This document shows positions 43,958-52,603 of a DNA stretch of 64,000 bases, in pieces (positions within the stretch are counted from its first letter, which is position 1; each line of letters begins with the position of its first letter). The position numbers and the translations under genes are program-made. The stretch spans positions 310,001-374,000 of the forward strand of contig NZ_ML133565.1 in the NCBI RefSeq assembly GCF_003985125.1, written 5' to 3'. The notes beneath the pieces are model-generated. The model worked only from the letters and a program-made list of their open reading frames with translations, did no database searches and was not told the DNA's origin. Origin of the DNA: Rhizobium phaseoli (GTDB lineage Bacteria > Pseudomonadota > Alphaproteobacteria > Rhizobiales > Rhizobiaceae).

Positions 43958-45001
43958 TTAGCCGAGCGCTGAAAGCACCGATGCCGTGATCGCGTCGGTC
44001 TTGTCCTTGCCGGGAATTGCGCCGATGCCGCGCGCCGTCGTCGTTTCGATTGCGGCCATCACCTTTCCGGCGGCCGCCGTTTCTCCGAGATGTTCCAGCA
44101 TCATTGCACCCGACCAGATGGCGGCGATCGGATTGGCGATCCCGAGATGAGCGATATCGGGTGCTGACCCGTGGACGGGTTCGAACATGGAGGGCGCCGA
44201 GCGATCGGGATTGATGTTGGCGGATGCGGCGAAGCCGAGCCCGCCCTGGATCGCGGCCCCAAGGTCGGTCAGGATGTCGCCGAACAGGTTGGAGGCGACC
44301 ACGACATCGAGGCTTTCGGGCGCCATCACCATGCGGGCGGCCATGGCGTCGATATGGTAACTGGTCACGTCGACATCGGGATATTCCGCAGCGAGCCCGT
44401 GGGTGATCTCGTCCCAGAAGACCATCGAATGTTTCTGTGCGTTCGACTTCGTCACCGAGGCAAGCTTGCCGCGTCGCGCACGTGCCTGCTCGAAGCCGAA
44501 ACGCAGGATGCGTTCGACCCCCTTGCGGGTGAAGATCGCGGTTTCGATCGCCACTTCGTTGTCTGTGCCCTGATGGATGCGGCCGCCGGCGCCGGAATAT
44601 TCGCCCTCGGTGTTCTCACGGATGCAGAGGATGTCGAAGCCGTCAGACCGCAGCGGTCCCTGCACGCCTGGCAATAGCCGGTGCGGGCGGATATTGGCAT
44701 ATTGCACGAAGGCCTTGCGGATCGGCAGCAGGAGGCCGTGCAGCGATACGGAATCCGGCACCTTTTGAGGCCATCCGACGGCGCCGAGCAGGATGGCATC
44801 GAAAGACCGCAGCGTTTCGATGCCGTCGGCAGGCATCATGCTGCCATTTTCGAGGTAGTAGTCGCAGGACCAGGGGAGGCGGGTCCCCTCAAGAGAAAAT
44901 CCGCTCGATCCGGCCGTCTTTTCGAGCACGGACCAGGCTGCTTCGGTCACGTCCCGGCCGATGCCGTCTCCGGGCAGAAGGGCGATCTTGTAGGTCTTCA
45001 T
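43958..45001 (-). CDS. ttuC: Tartrate/D-malate dehydrogenase-like decarboxylating dehydrogenase
   Basis: A 347-residue member of the isocitrate/isopropylmalate dehydrogenase family, acting on a 2R-hydroxy dicarboxylate with NAD. Motifs: LLPGDGIGRDV near 8-18, IRENTEGEYSGAGG near 135-148, VTKSNAQK near 190 and the metal site NLFGDILTDLGAAIQGGLG. The SLHGLLLPIRKAF and QYANIRPHRLLPGV region resembles TtuC/DmlA rather than LeuB. ATG 45001 is the family start. It is ten bases after the upstream ALDH gene. Confidence 0.83.
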   Translation of the reverse strand: MKTYKIALLPGDGIGRDVTEAAWSVLEKTAGSSGFSLEGTRLPWSCDYYLENGSMMPADGIETLRSFDAILLGAVGWPQKVPDSVSLHGLLLPIRKAFVQYANIRPHRLLPGVQGPLRSDGFDILCIRENTEGEYSGAGGRIHQGTDNEVAIETAIFTRKGVERILRFGFEQARARRGKLASVTKSNAQKHSMVFWDEITHGLAAEYPDVDVTSYHIDAMAARMVMAPESLDVVVASNLFGDILTDLGAAIQGGLGFAASANINPDRSAPSMFEPVHGSAPDIAHLGIANPIAAIWSGAMMLEHLGETAAAGKVMAAIETTTARGIGAIPGKDKTDAITASVLSALG

Positions 45002-45011
45002 CGCAGCTCCT

Positions 45012-46475
45012 TTAAAGGCTGATGAGCACGCTCTTGCTCTTGCGGTTGGCATGATAGGCTTCGCGGCCGAGATCCTTGCCGATGCCCGACTGTTTGTAAC
45101 CGCCGGTCGGCAGGATATGGTCACGCGAGCGGCCGTAGCGGTTGACCCAGACGGTGCCGGCCTGCAGGCGGCGGGTAAGTCGGATCGCTCGGGAGAGATC
45201 GCGGGTGAAGAGGCCGGCGGCGAGCCCATAGGCCGGATGGTCGGCCAAGCTCAGCGCCTCTTCCTCATCCTCGAAGGTCTGGATAGTCAGCACCGGTCCA
45301 AAGATTTCCTCGAGAACCGCCGGCGATGTCGCCGTGACGCCGGAAATAAGGGTCGGTGCGTAGAAATAGCCGTCGCGGTCGAGGCGGCGGCCGCCCGTGA
45401 GGCACTCGGCCCCGCCGTCGATCGCGGCGCGGATGATGCCGTCCATACGGGCGATCTGGCGTTCGGAGATCACCGGCGAATAATCGGTCGTTTCCTCCCA
45501 GGTCGGGCCGGGGCGGATGGCCGCCAGCCTGGCAAGCAATGCCGTTGCAAGCGCATCCGCCACCTTCGCCTCGACGATGAGGCGGGATCCGCAAACGCAG
45601 GCCTGGCCGGCATTGGACAGGATGCTGCCGGCGATGGCGCCTGCGGCGAGATCGAGATCGGCGTCGGCAAAGACCAGCTGCGGGCTCTTGCCGCCGAGTT
45701 CCAGCGTCATCGGCTTCACCCCGGTGCGGGCGATATTGGCCATGATCGCCGCGCCGGCCGCCGTCGAGCCGGTGAAGCTGATCTTGGAAATTCCCCGATG
45801 GCCGGTGATGGCGGTTCCGGTGGTCGGGCCGTCGCCGAGGACGACGTTGACGAGACCGGCGGGCAGGCCGGCCCGCACCGAAAGTTCGGCAAGATAGAGT
45901 GTCGAGAACGGTGTCATTTCCGATGGCTTCAAGACCACCGCATTGCCGGCCGCCAGCGCCGGAGCAAGCTTCCACCCTGCCATCGACAAAGGGAAATTCC
46001 ACGGCGTGATGGCGCCAACGACGCCGTACGGCTCCGTCATGATCATGCCGAAATTCGCGTCGTCGGTCGGGACGAGATCGCCGCCTTCCTTGTCGGCGAA
46101 TTCGGCAAAGAAGCGGATCTGCTCGGCGGTGACGGCAATATCGCCGGCGACGAGCTGGCCGACCGGGCGGGTTGAGGAGAGTGCTTCGAGCCTGGCAAGG
46201 GTTTCCGCCTCGGCTTCGATCAGGTCGGCCCAGCGCTGCAGCGCCATGGTGCGCTCGCGCGGCCGCACGCCACCCCAATTGCTGGTCTTCAAGGCTGTTT
46301 CGGCCGTCTCGACGGCGTGGTCGACAAGGGCCTCGTCGGCAAGCGGGCAGCCGGCATAGGCCCTGCCGTCGGACGGCCGATGCATGTCGATAACGGCTTT
46401 GGCCGGAACCAGCCGGCCGCCGATGAAATGTCCGACGGGCAGGGAGATCGTGTTCGGATCGAAGCTGAGTGTCAT
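45012..46475 (-). CDS. Aldehyde dehydrogenase (PuuC/betaine-aldehyde type)
   Basis: A 487-residue NAD(P)-dependent aldehyde dehydrogenase: TPWNFPLSMAG near 158-168, GSTAAGAAIM, catalytic Glu in LELGGKSPQ near 261 and Cys in NAGQACVCGSR near 295. Co-directional with ttuC and gabD. Its upstream region contains a block (46519-46592) that resembles the one upstream of the DAO cluster at 24.5 kb, so these genes may share a regulator. The substrate cannot be fixed by sequence alone. Confidence 0.9.
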   Translation of the reverse strand: MTLSFDPNTISLPVGHFIGGRLVPAKAVIDMHRPSDGRAYAGCPLADEALVDHAVETAETALKTSNWGGVRPRERTMALQRWADLIEAEAETLARLEALSSTRPVGQLVAGDIAVTAEQIRFFAEFADKEGGDLVPTDDANFGMIMTEPYGVVGAITPWNFPLSMAGWKLAPALAAGNAVVLKPSEMTPFSTLYLAELSVRAGLPAGLVNVVLGDGPTTGTAITGHRGISKISFTGSTAAGAAIMANIARTGVKPMTLELGGKSPQLVFADADLDLAAGAIAGSILSNAGQACVCGSRLIVEAKVADALATALLARLAAIRPGPTWEETTDYSPVISERQIARMDGIIRAAIDGGAECLTGGRRLDRDGYFYAPTLISGVTATSPAVLEEIFGPVLTIQTFEDEEEALSLADHPAYGLAAGLFTRDLSRAIRLTRRLQAGTVWVNRYGRSRDHILPTGGYKQSGIGKDLGREAYHANRKSKSVLISL

Positions 46476-46518
46476 TGCGCGTCCTCGGAATGAACCGAGG
46501 ACAAGCCTAGCCGGGGAA

Positions 46519-46592
46519 GGCGAGCAGCATGCATCGACCGATCACGCTGCGGCGGCCGAAAATTGCGTTTTGCGCACTGCCACCAGTCAAAT
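46519..46592. promoter_or_regulatory. Upstream block shared with 24533-24606
   Basis: Contains GGCGAGCAGCATGCATCGA, the imperfect dyad CCGAAAATTGCG (46556-46567) and TTTTGCGCACTGCC. The opposite strand reads TGCG-CAAAA-CGCA, a clear dyad. It lies 44-117 bases upstream of the ALDH start and may hold its promoter and regulator site. Confidence 0.4.
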
Positions 46593-46679
46593 CTACGGCG
46601 GGTGACCGGCGCCCAAGCCGCGCGGTCTGCGGTCGGGAAACGACCGCGCCGCAGGCGATCGTGGCGCGCGGCACCGGCG

Positions 46680-47033
46680 TCATGATACCGTCACGTAGAT
46701 CTTGCGCACCGTCTCGATCGTCTTCCACACGCCGACGAAACCCGGCTTCGTCACAAAACTGTCGCCGGCCTTGTAGACCACCGGCTCGCCGCCGTCCGGC
46801 GTGAGTTCGACCAGGCCGGACAGGATGTGGCAGAACTCGAACGTCTCGCCCTTGATCGAACGCGTCTCGCCGGGTGTTGCCTCCCAGACGCCGGTATGAA
46901 CACTCTCTGCGCGGGCGACATCCTGCGCCCAGGTCTTGAAGGTGGGATTGCCCGAGATGAGGCGCTCGGGAAGAGGGCCGGATTCGCGCGGCGCCTGGGA
47001 GGGGTTGGTATCGATCGTCTTGAGCAGGGACAT
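46680..47033 (-). CDS. Cupin-domain protein (DUF861/Cupin_3 type), copy 2
   Basis: A 117-residue paralogue of the cupin at 15771-16127, with the same blocks RLISGNPTFKTWAQD, GVWEATPGE, FEFCHILSGLVEL and PGFVGVWKTIETVRKIYV. Cupins of this type accompany amine oxidases in many proteobacteria, and here too it lies in an oxidase/ALDH neighbourhood. It is 37 bases after ghrA on the same strand. No reaction is established. Confidence 0.87.
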   Translation of the reverse strand: MSLLKTIDTNPSQAPRESGPLPERLISGNPTFKTWAQDVARAESVHTGVWEATPGETRSIKGETFEFCHILSGLVELTPDGGEPVVYKAGDSFVTKPGFVGVWKTIETVRKIYVTVS

Positions 47034-47070
47034 GGCTTTCCTTTCGCGAGTGCAGATTTGGGGGAATGAA

Positions 47071-47994
47071 TCAGTAGCCGCGGCTGCGATCGACCAGCCC
47101 GATCGGGTCAAGGCCTGCCCGGTGGCGCTTGATATTGGCGATCACGGCCGCCGCAGCGGTTTCGGCTTGGGTGACGCTGGCAATATGCGGTGTCAGCAGG
47201 ATGCGCGGATGGTTCCAGAAGGCGTGGCCCGCAGGCAGCGGCTCCGGATCGGTGACATCGACGACGGCGCCGGAGAGATGCCCGGCATCGAGTGCGTCGG
47301 CGAGCGCCTGATGATCGAGCTGCGCGCCGCGGCCGACATGGACGAGTGCCGCGCCGGCCGGAAGCCTGGCGAAGAGCTCGGCATTCAGGAAGCCGCGGGT
47401 CTCCTCCGTCAGCGGCAGCAGACAGACGAGAATGTCGGTGGTTGCAAGTAGCGTATCGAGTCCCTCAGCGCCGCTCAGGCATCGCACGCCGGCGATCGCC
47501 CGCGGACTGCGGCTCCAGCCGGAAAGCGGGAAGCCGAAGGGTTGCAGACGTTCGAGCACCGCGCTTCCAAGCATGCCGAGTCCGAGCACGCCGACGCGGC
47601 GTTCTGCGGCCTGTAGCGGTTGGATCGGCTGCCAGATGCCACGTCGCTGCTGGTCGAGATAGGCCGGCAGGTCGCGATGGAGCGCAAGGACGGCGAGCGT
47701 CGCATATTCCTGCATCATCCTGACGATGCCGTCCTCGACCATGCGCACCACCTTGACACGGGCAGGCACGGCATCGATGCGGAACTGGTCGATGCCGGCG
47801 CCGATCGAGAACAGGATTTCGAGATTGCGGTAGCGCGCGAGATCATCGGGCACCGTCCAGGTGATCAGGTAACGCACAGCCTCCGGTTCGACCGATGCCG
47901 GGTCCATGGAAAAGGCTATATCGGGCAGCTCGCGCGCGAAAGCTTCGGCGAATACGGCGCCGCGCTTCGCGTCCGAATTGAAGAGAAAGGTCAT
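47071..47994 (-). CDS. ghrA: Glyoxylate/hydroxypyruvate reductase A-type D-2-hydroxyacid dehydrogenase
   Basis: A 307-residue NAD(P)-dependent reductase. The Rossmann region is [16 protein letters not shown] near 134-149; catalytic Arg lies in [14 protein letters not shown], Glu in [11 protein letters not shown] and His in [12 protein letters not shown], the ordered Arg-Glu-His set of the family. Size and the N-terminal start match GhrA rather than SerA. It stands in the minus operon argE-ghrA-cupin. Confidence 0.87.
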   Translation of the reverse strand: MTFLFNSDAKRGAVFAEAFARELPDIAFSMDPASVEPEAVRYLITWTVPDDLARYRNLEILFSIGAGIDQFRIDAVPARVKVVRMVEDGIVRMMQEYATLAVLALHRDLPAYLDQQRRGIWQPIQPLQAAERRVGVLGLGMLGSAVLERLQPFGFPLSGWSRSPRAIAGVRCLSGAEGLDTLLATTDILVCLLPLTEETRGFLNAELFARLPAGAALVHVGRGAQLDHQALADALDAGHLSGAVVDVTDPEPLPAGHAFWNHPRILLTPHIASVTQAETAAAAVIANIKRHRAGLDPIGLVDRSRGY

Positions 47995-48017
47995 TGCATC
48001 GGCTCCTTGATCTCAGG

Positions 48018-49142
48018 TCAGGCGGTGCAGCGGCGGGCGAGGGCTTCGACCATTGCCTGGCAGGCGAGGAGCTCGCTGACGTGAATGAATTCGTCCGGCC
48101 TGTGGGCCCGGCCGATATCACCCGGTCCGCAGATGATCGCATCGATGCCGGCGCGCTGGAAAAGACCGGCCTCGGTGCCGTAGCTGACGGCGGCGAGCGG
48201 CTCGATGCCGGTCAGTTCGCCAAGCAGGCGGGCAAGCGGGGCATCGGCGGCAAGCGACAGGGCCGGATAGGCGCTGAGTTCGCGCCATTCCACCTCGAAG
48301 CCCAGTGGCGGCAGGGCCTCGGCCGCCGCCCGCAGGGGCGCCAGCAGCACGGCCGGATCGACGCCGGAAATGGCTCTCGCCTCGAACTCGGCCTCGCAGG
48401 TGTCGGGAATGATGTTGACCGCCTGGCCGCCCTTTAACGTGCCGACCTGAAGAGACGAGTAGGGCGGCTCGAACACATCTTCGAATGGGCCGTGTGTCAG
48501 CCGGGCGGCTTCGACATTGGCGCAAGCCAGGACGCCGGTCATGGCATGGATCGCGTTCAGTCCCTGGTCCGGGCGGGAGGAATGGCCGGACCGGCCCCTG
48601 ACCGTCAGCCGGGCGGCGGCCTTGCCCTTGTGGGCGCGGATTGCCCGCATGTTGCTCGGCTCGCCGATGATCGCGCCAAGCGGGCGGGCACTGAGTTCCG
48701 GCAGGCGTGCGATCATGTGCGGGACGCCGCGGCAGCCGGCCTCCTCATCGTAGGAAAAGGCAAGATGAATGGGCCGGCGGAGCCGCGTTGCTGCGAGCGC
48801 CGGCACGGCGGCAAGAACGGCTGCTAGGAAGCCCTTCATGTCGGTGCTGCCGCGGCCGTAAAGGCGATCCGCTTCAGCCCGCAGGCGGAACGGGTCGCTG
48901 CTCCAGCCGGCCTCGGCGGCAGGGACCACATCCATATGGCCGGAGAGGATATAACCCGGCGCTTCGACCGGCCCGATCGTCGCGAAGAGGTTCGACCGGT
49001 CACCCTCGGGGCCGGGAAGCTCGGTGGCGGCAATACCGTGACTTTTGAGATAGTGGCGGATCCAGGCGACGATTTCGCCGTTCGGCGTACCGACGACGGA
49101 GGGAAAGCCGACGAGCCTTTCGAGAATTTCAATTGCCTGCAT
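48018..49142 (-). CDS. argE: M20 peptidase, acetylornithine deacetylase-like
   Basis: A 374-residue zinc amidohydrolase that removes an acyl group from an N-acyl amino acid. Metal-site motifs: GYILSGHMDVVPA near 63-75, GRGSTDMKGFLAA near 96-108, SYDEEAGCRGVP near 129-140 and the dimerisation region RGRSGHSSRPDQG. ATG 49142 follows GAGGA. ArgE of arginine synthesis is the nearest family, but its setting among catabolic genes and opposite an acetyltransferase makes a catabolic deacetylase (as in ectoine breakdown) possible. Confidence 0.85.
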   Translation of the reverse strand: MQAIEILERLVGFPSVVGTPNGEIVAWIRHYLKSHGIAATELPGPEGDRSNLFATIGPVEAPGYILSGHMDVVPAAEAGWSSDPFRLRAEADRLYGRGSTDMKGFLAAVLAAVPALAATRLRRPIHLAFSYDEEAGCRGVPHMIARLPELSARPLGAIIGEPSNMRAIRAHKGKAAARLTVRGRSGHSSRPDQGLNAIHAMTGVLACANVEAARLTHGPFEDVFEPPYSSLQVGTLKGGQAVNIIPDTCEAEFEARAISGVDPAVLLAPLRAAAEALPPLGFEVEWRELSAYPALSLAADAPLARLLGELTGIEPLAAVSYGTEAGLFQRAGIDAIICGPGDIGRAHRPDEFIHVSELLACQAMVEALARRCTA

Positions 49143-49406
49143 GGGCGTCCTCACGGCGCGGGATGTCGGGTGCAACCGGGCTCTTGCGGTCAACGGCGCC
49201 GTCGGCCGGTCGGGGTCTGCCAATGACTGTAGAGACCGGCGCAGGCTTTATTTGCCGAAAGCGTATCGGATTTGGTCGATTGTTGTGTTTGCGCGGGCCT
49301 CGCCAGTGAATTGTATCGTGCGATCCGTCCTATTCTCGATAAAGGTTTTTCCGTGGGGCGGCTTTCCCCGAAGGGCTTGGCCAGAAAATGCGGCAGGAGG
49401 GCGGGA

Positions 49407-50309
49407 GTGAGCGCACTGACATCTGAATCTAGGTTCGTCGACAGTTTCGAGACGCGCATTGCCGACATTAACAGCGTGGATATCGATAAGCTGCACGCGC
49501 TTTCAATGTCCGTCGCCTGGCCGCATCGCCGCGAAGACTGGCAGTTCTTGCGCGATTTCGGCCACGGCATCGCTGCGATCGACGAAATCGGCCGCATCCT
49601 GGGCTCAGCGATGTGGTTTCCCTATGACGGCCGGTTCGCGACCATCGGCATGGTCATCACCTCGCCGCGCCTGCAGGCCAACGGCGCCGGGCAGTGGCTG
49701 ATGGGCCACGCGCTCGATCAGGTTGCCGGGCGCAATCTTGGGCTGAACGCGACGCGGGCGGCGCGGCGCCTTTATCTGTCCCTGAATTTTGTTCACGAAG
49801 CGTCGGTCTTCCAATGCCATGGCGAAGCAATCTTGCCGCCGGATATGGAACTGCCGCCAGGTGCCGCAATACGGGCGGTGGAAGCCGATGACCTGGAGGC
49901 GATCGCCGCATTGGATTCCATCGCCTTCGGCGCCGATCGCACGCTGCTGCTGGCGCGCCTCCTTGCCAATTCCAAAGGTGTCGTATTAACCCGCGCCGGC
50001 CGGGTCGAGGCCTTCTCTCTTTGCCGCAGGTTCGGGCGCGGCCATGTCATCGGCCCGGTCGTGGCAGGCAATGACGCAGACGCGATCGCCGTCGTCCATC
50101 CGCATGTGGTTGAACATGCGGGAGCATTCCTGCGCCTCGATACCCGCGAAAAAGGCGGGACGTTTGCCGATTTCCTCTCCCGCTGCGGTCTTCCGATTTA
50201 TGATATCGTGACGACCATGTCGCTGGGCGAGCCTTGGCTTCCGGTACCGGGAGGCCGCGGGATGCACGAGCCAAAGACCTATGCGCTCGTCAGCCAGGCG
50301 CTCGGGTGA
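49407..50309 (+). CDS. Two-domain GNAT-family N-acetyltransferase (copy 2)
   Basis: A 300-residue protein starting at GTG 49407, which has a strong AGGAGG six bases ahead; no ATG fits. First half GNAT-like (SVAWPHRREDWQFL; acetyl-CoA loop LQANGAGQWLMGHAL), second half GNAT-like partner domain (SIAFGADRTLLLARL; FGRGHVIGPVVA; FLRLDTREKGGTF). It is paralogous to 32891-33727 and divergent from the M20 deacetylase gene. The acetyl-CoA loop is less canonical (ANGAGQWL in place of RGRGLGRRL), so activity may be weaker or changed. Confidence 0.8.
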   Translation: MSALTSESRFVDSFETRIADINSVDIDKLHALSMSVAWPHRREDWQFLRDFGHGIAAIDEIGRILGSAMWFPYDGRFATIGMVITSPRLQANGAGQWLMGHALDQVAGRNLGLNATRAARRLYLSLNFVHEASVFQCHGEAILPPDMELPPGAAIRAVEADDLEAIAALDSIAFGADRTLLLARLLANSKGVVLTRAGRVEAFSLCRRFGRGHVIGPVVAGNDADAIAVVHPHVVEHAGAFLRLDTREKGGTFADFLSRCGLPIYDIVTTMSLGEPWLPVPGGRGMHEPKTYALVSQALG

Positions 50310-50310
50310 A

Positions 50311-50532
50311 TCAAGCGCCGGGACAGAGAGGCAGCGATGCCAGAGCCTGAGCGCGCTGGCATTCGGGCCGAAACGAGCGATATTGCCAGAAACCATCCGG
50401 AGATTCGCGCCGGTATACGGTCTCGAGCCAGTAGATGGTGTCGTCGACCGGCAGGACGGGATGCCAGGCATACCACTCCGTCCAGATGCTTCCTGCCGGC
50501 TCTCTCTCGATGATCGTTGCCCACCTGTTCAT
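50311..50532 (-). CDS. Small hypothetical protein
   Basis: A 73-residue tryptophan-rich product (IWTEWYAWHPV, TIYWLETVYRR, GFWQYRSF) with GAGGG seven bases before ATG 50532. The repeated aromatic pattern suggests a compact beta-sheet fold. It ends one base after the convergent GNAT stop. No family name is recognised. Confidence 0.6.
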   Translation of the reverse strand: MNRWATIIEREPAGSIWTEWYAWHPVLPVDDTIYWLETVYRRESPDGFWQYRSFRPECQRAQALASLPLCPGA

Positions 50533-50822
50533 CGGTGACCCTCGAATATGTCCGCGGTGTCTTCCCGGATGTCGAGGCGCATGGAACGCCTCTCCGGTTC
50601 CCCCGAAGCTGGACGCATAATTATCGTTCGACAGATGAGAATTACACCCAGAGCATTCTTCAACAGATATGATGCGCCGCGGTCGGTAAATCGTTCTGCT
50701 GCCCCGGTCCCGACGCAGTGCACTCGTCGCCTTCGAGACTCGAAGCGCTCGTTCCAGACATCTTGAAATTATATCGTAGTACGATATATTTGAAATGCAC
50801 CGATCATCGAGGAGCATGCCTC

Positions 50823-51080
50823 ATGGAACATCCATTGCATCCAGCATCGCACCGCCCTGCACCCTATCCTCCAAGCGAGGCGTTTGAAGCGTTGCGACAA
50901 AGAGTTCGCGCTTTGCTCGACGACAAGGAAACAGGTCGTTGGCAGCTCTTGTGCGCGGAATGGCTGTACGATGTGGCTTTGCTGACGAATGATTTTCGTC
51001 TCTGGATGCAGCGCCTCGACCGGCATTTCGACACTAGAGAGGGCGACGTGTTTCATCGCCGCGGGTCGTCGCTCAGTTGA
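50823..51080 (+). CDS. Small hypothetical protein
   Basis: An 85-residue product from ATG 50823, with GAGGAG ahead. It is mostly helical in composition (SEAFEALRQRVRALLDDKE, EWLYDVALLTNDFRLWMQRL). No recognised domain. Its end overlaps the end of the convergent membrane-protein gene by eight bases. Confidence 0.5.
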   Translation: MEHPLHPASHRPAPYPPSEAFEALRQRVRALLDDKETGRWQLLCAEWLYDVALLTNDFRLWMQRLDRHFDTREGDVFHRRGSSLS

Positions 51081-51384
51081 TTGAACGCAGTCCGAGGTAG
51101 GCCGCCAGACTGACCGCGGAGACGGCAATGGTCAGCTTGGGCCTGCCGTCGTCGAACATCGCTGCCAGCAGAAGGCCGAGCATCAGAATAACTGATTTCG
51201 CCCAAAGTTCCTGATCGGAGATGGTGAGAGCGATCGTTGCCAGAAAGACGGCGCTGGCGACCATCGTCGCGGGAGCGGACTTCTCCGCCAGATCGCCGCT
51301 CGGGAAATAGGGCAGGAGAAAACGCCGCATGCTCAGGCCCGAGGCGATGCTTAGAAGAAGACAGGTCAAGACAAGATGCAACAT
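51073..51384 (-). CDS. Small hypothetical membrane protein
   Basis: A 103-residue protein with three or four hydrophobic segments (LHLVLTCLLLSIASGLSM, VASAVFLATIALTI, SVILMLGLLLAAMF, LTIAVSAVSLAAYLG). ATG 51384 follows GGGGA; an in-frame TTG at 51402 is possible. Not assigned to a family. Confidence 0.5.
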   Translation of the reverse strand: MLHLVLTCLLLSIASGLSMRRFLLPYFPSGDLAEKSAPATMVASAVFLATIALTISDQELWAKSVILMLGLLLAAMFDDGRPKLTIAVSAVSLAAYLGLRSIN

Positions 51385-51578
51385 GGGGCCGTCCCCGATC
51401 AATCTGCAGGTGGAATCGCAGATGCAAACGCCGTGCCAGTCGCAAACCTCGAAATCATCATCCGATAACGACAGCGGCGGGCTCCGCTTGGCTATTTCCG
51501 CGGCGGCACGACCCTTTTTTCGGCAGCCGTACCCAGCCTCGCTCGATCGGCAAATTATGTCGTATTGCGACTTGAGGC

Positions 51579-52547
51579 ATGGTGATGATTTCGATATGGA
51601 GAACTATCCCCAAGGTTAATTCCGGAAACGAGATCTTTTCATTGGACCTTTCGTCAATCGAAATATTCCTCGCCGTTGCCAGCGATTGCAGCGTGACGAA
51701 GGCGGCCAAGGCCGTCGGGCGAGTGCCGTCGAACGTGACGACGCGCATCCAGCAATTGGAGGAGGATCTCGGCGCCTCCCTCTTCAGCCGGGATGGCAAG
51801 AAGATGACGTTGACGCGGGAAGGCGAGACGTTTCTCACCTATGCCAACCGGCTTATGGCGCTTGCGCTCGAAGCGCGCCAAGCCGTGCGGCCGCTTGCCC
51901 CATCCGGAACATTGCGGGTCGGCACGATGGAGAGCACGGCGGCAAGCCGCCTGCCGGCGGCGCTCACGCAGTTCAACCAGATGTGGCCTGAAGTGTCACT
52001 GCATCTGACGATGGGCGCGTCCCGTGATCTCGCCCGCGATGTTCTGGCCGACGCGCTGGATTGCGCCTTGATCGCCCGGCCGCCGAAGACGATGCGGGAG
52101 GATGACCTGGATTTCGATGCCGAACTCAAGGCGCTGGAAAAAGAGACGGTTTTTGTCGAAGATCTGTTGATCGTGCTGCCATCAGGACATCCCGCCATCA
52201 AATCGGCCGCCGACCTGCGTGTCGGAGCGCTCGCCGCTTTGGAGCCTGGCTGCACCTATCGCAGGATTGCCGAAAACTGGGCGCGCAAATCGACCGCCCT
52301 GCCGACGAGCGAGCTCGGCTCCTACCACGCGATCCTGGCGAGCGTTGCGACCGGCAACACCGCGGGTGTGATGCCGAAATCCGTGCTCGAGCTCATGCAC
52401 TGGCCGACCGCTGTCCAGACCCATCAGCTCGGCCCCGTCGAGACGCTGCTGGTCTACCGTCGGGATAATCGCCCCAGCGCCTTCAGTGCCTTTCACGAGG
52501 TCCTCAGCGCTAGAAAGGGCAGAGAGATCCGACTGGCGACAAACTAG
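51579..52547 (+). CDS. LysR-family regulator
   Basis: A LysR protein of up to 322 residues. The helix-turn-helix (CSVTKAAKAVGRVPSNVTTRI) lies at about 35-60 from this start, some 20 residues later than usual, so translation may begin further in, but no better ATG with a ribosome site is evident. The effector domain follows (GTLRVGTMESTAASRLPAAL). It is followed after 56 bases by the HPP-CBS gene on the same strand; its target is not apparent. Confidence 0.8.
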   Translation: MVMISIWRTIPKVNSGNEIFSLDLSSIEIFLAVASDCSVTKAAKAVGRVPSNVTTRIQQLEEDLGASLFSRDGKKMTLTREGETFLTYANRLMALALEARQAVRPLAPSGTLRVGTMESTAASRLPAALTQFNQMWPEVSLHLTMGASRDLARDVLADALDCALIARPPKTMREDDLDFDAELKALEKETVFVEDLLIVLPSGHPAIKSAADLRVGALAALEPGCTYRRIAENWARKSTALPTSELGSYHAILASVATGNTAGVMPKSVLELMHWPTAVQTHQLGPVETLLVYRRDNRPSAFSAFHEVLSARKGREIRLATN

Positions 52548-52603
52548 TTTCTCCGTCTTCTCCTTCGCCCGCCAGACAATCCTCGCTTATAATTGGTCTT
52601 AGC

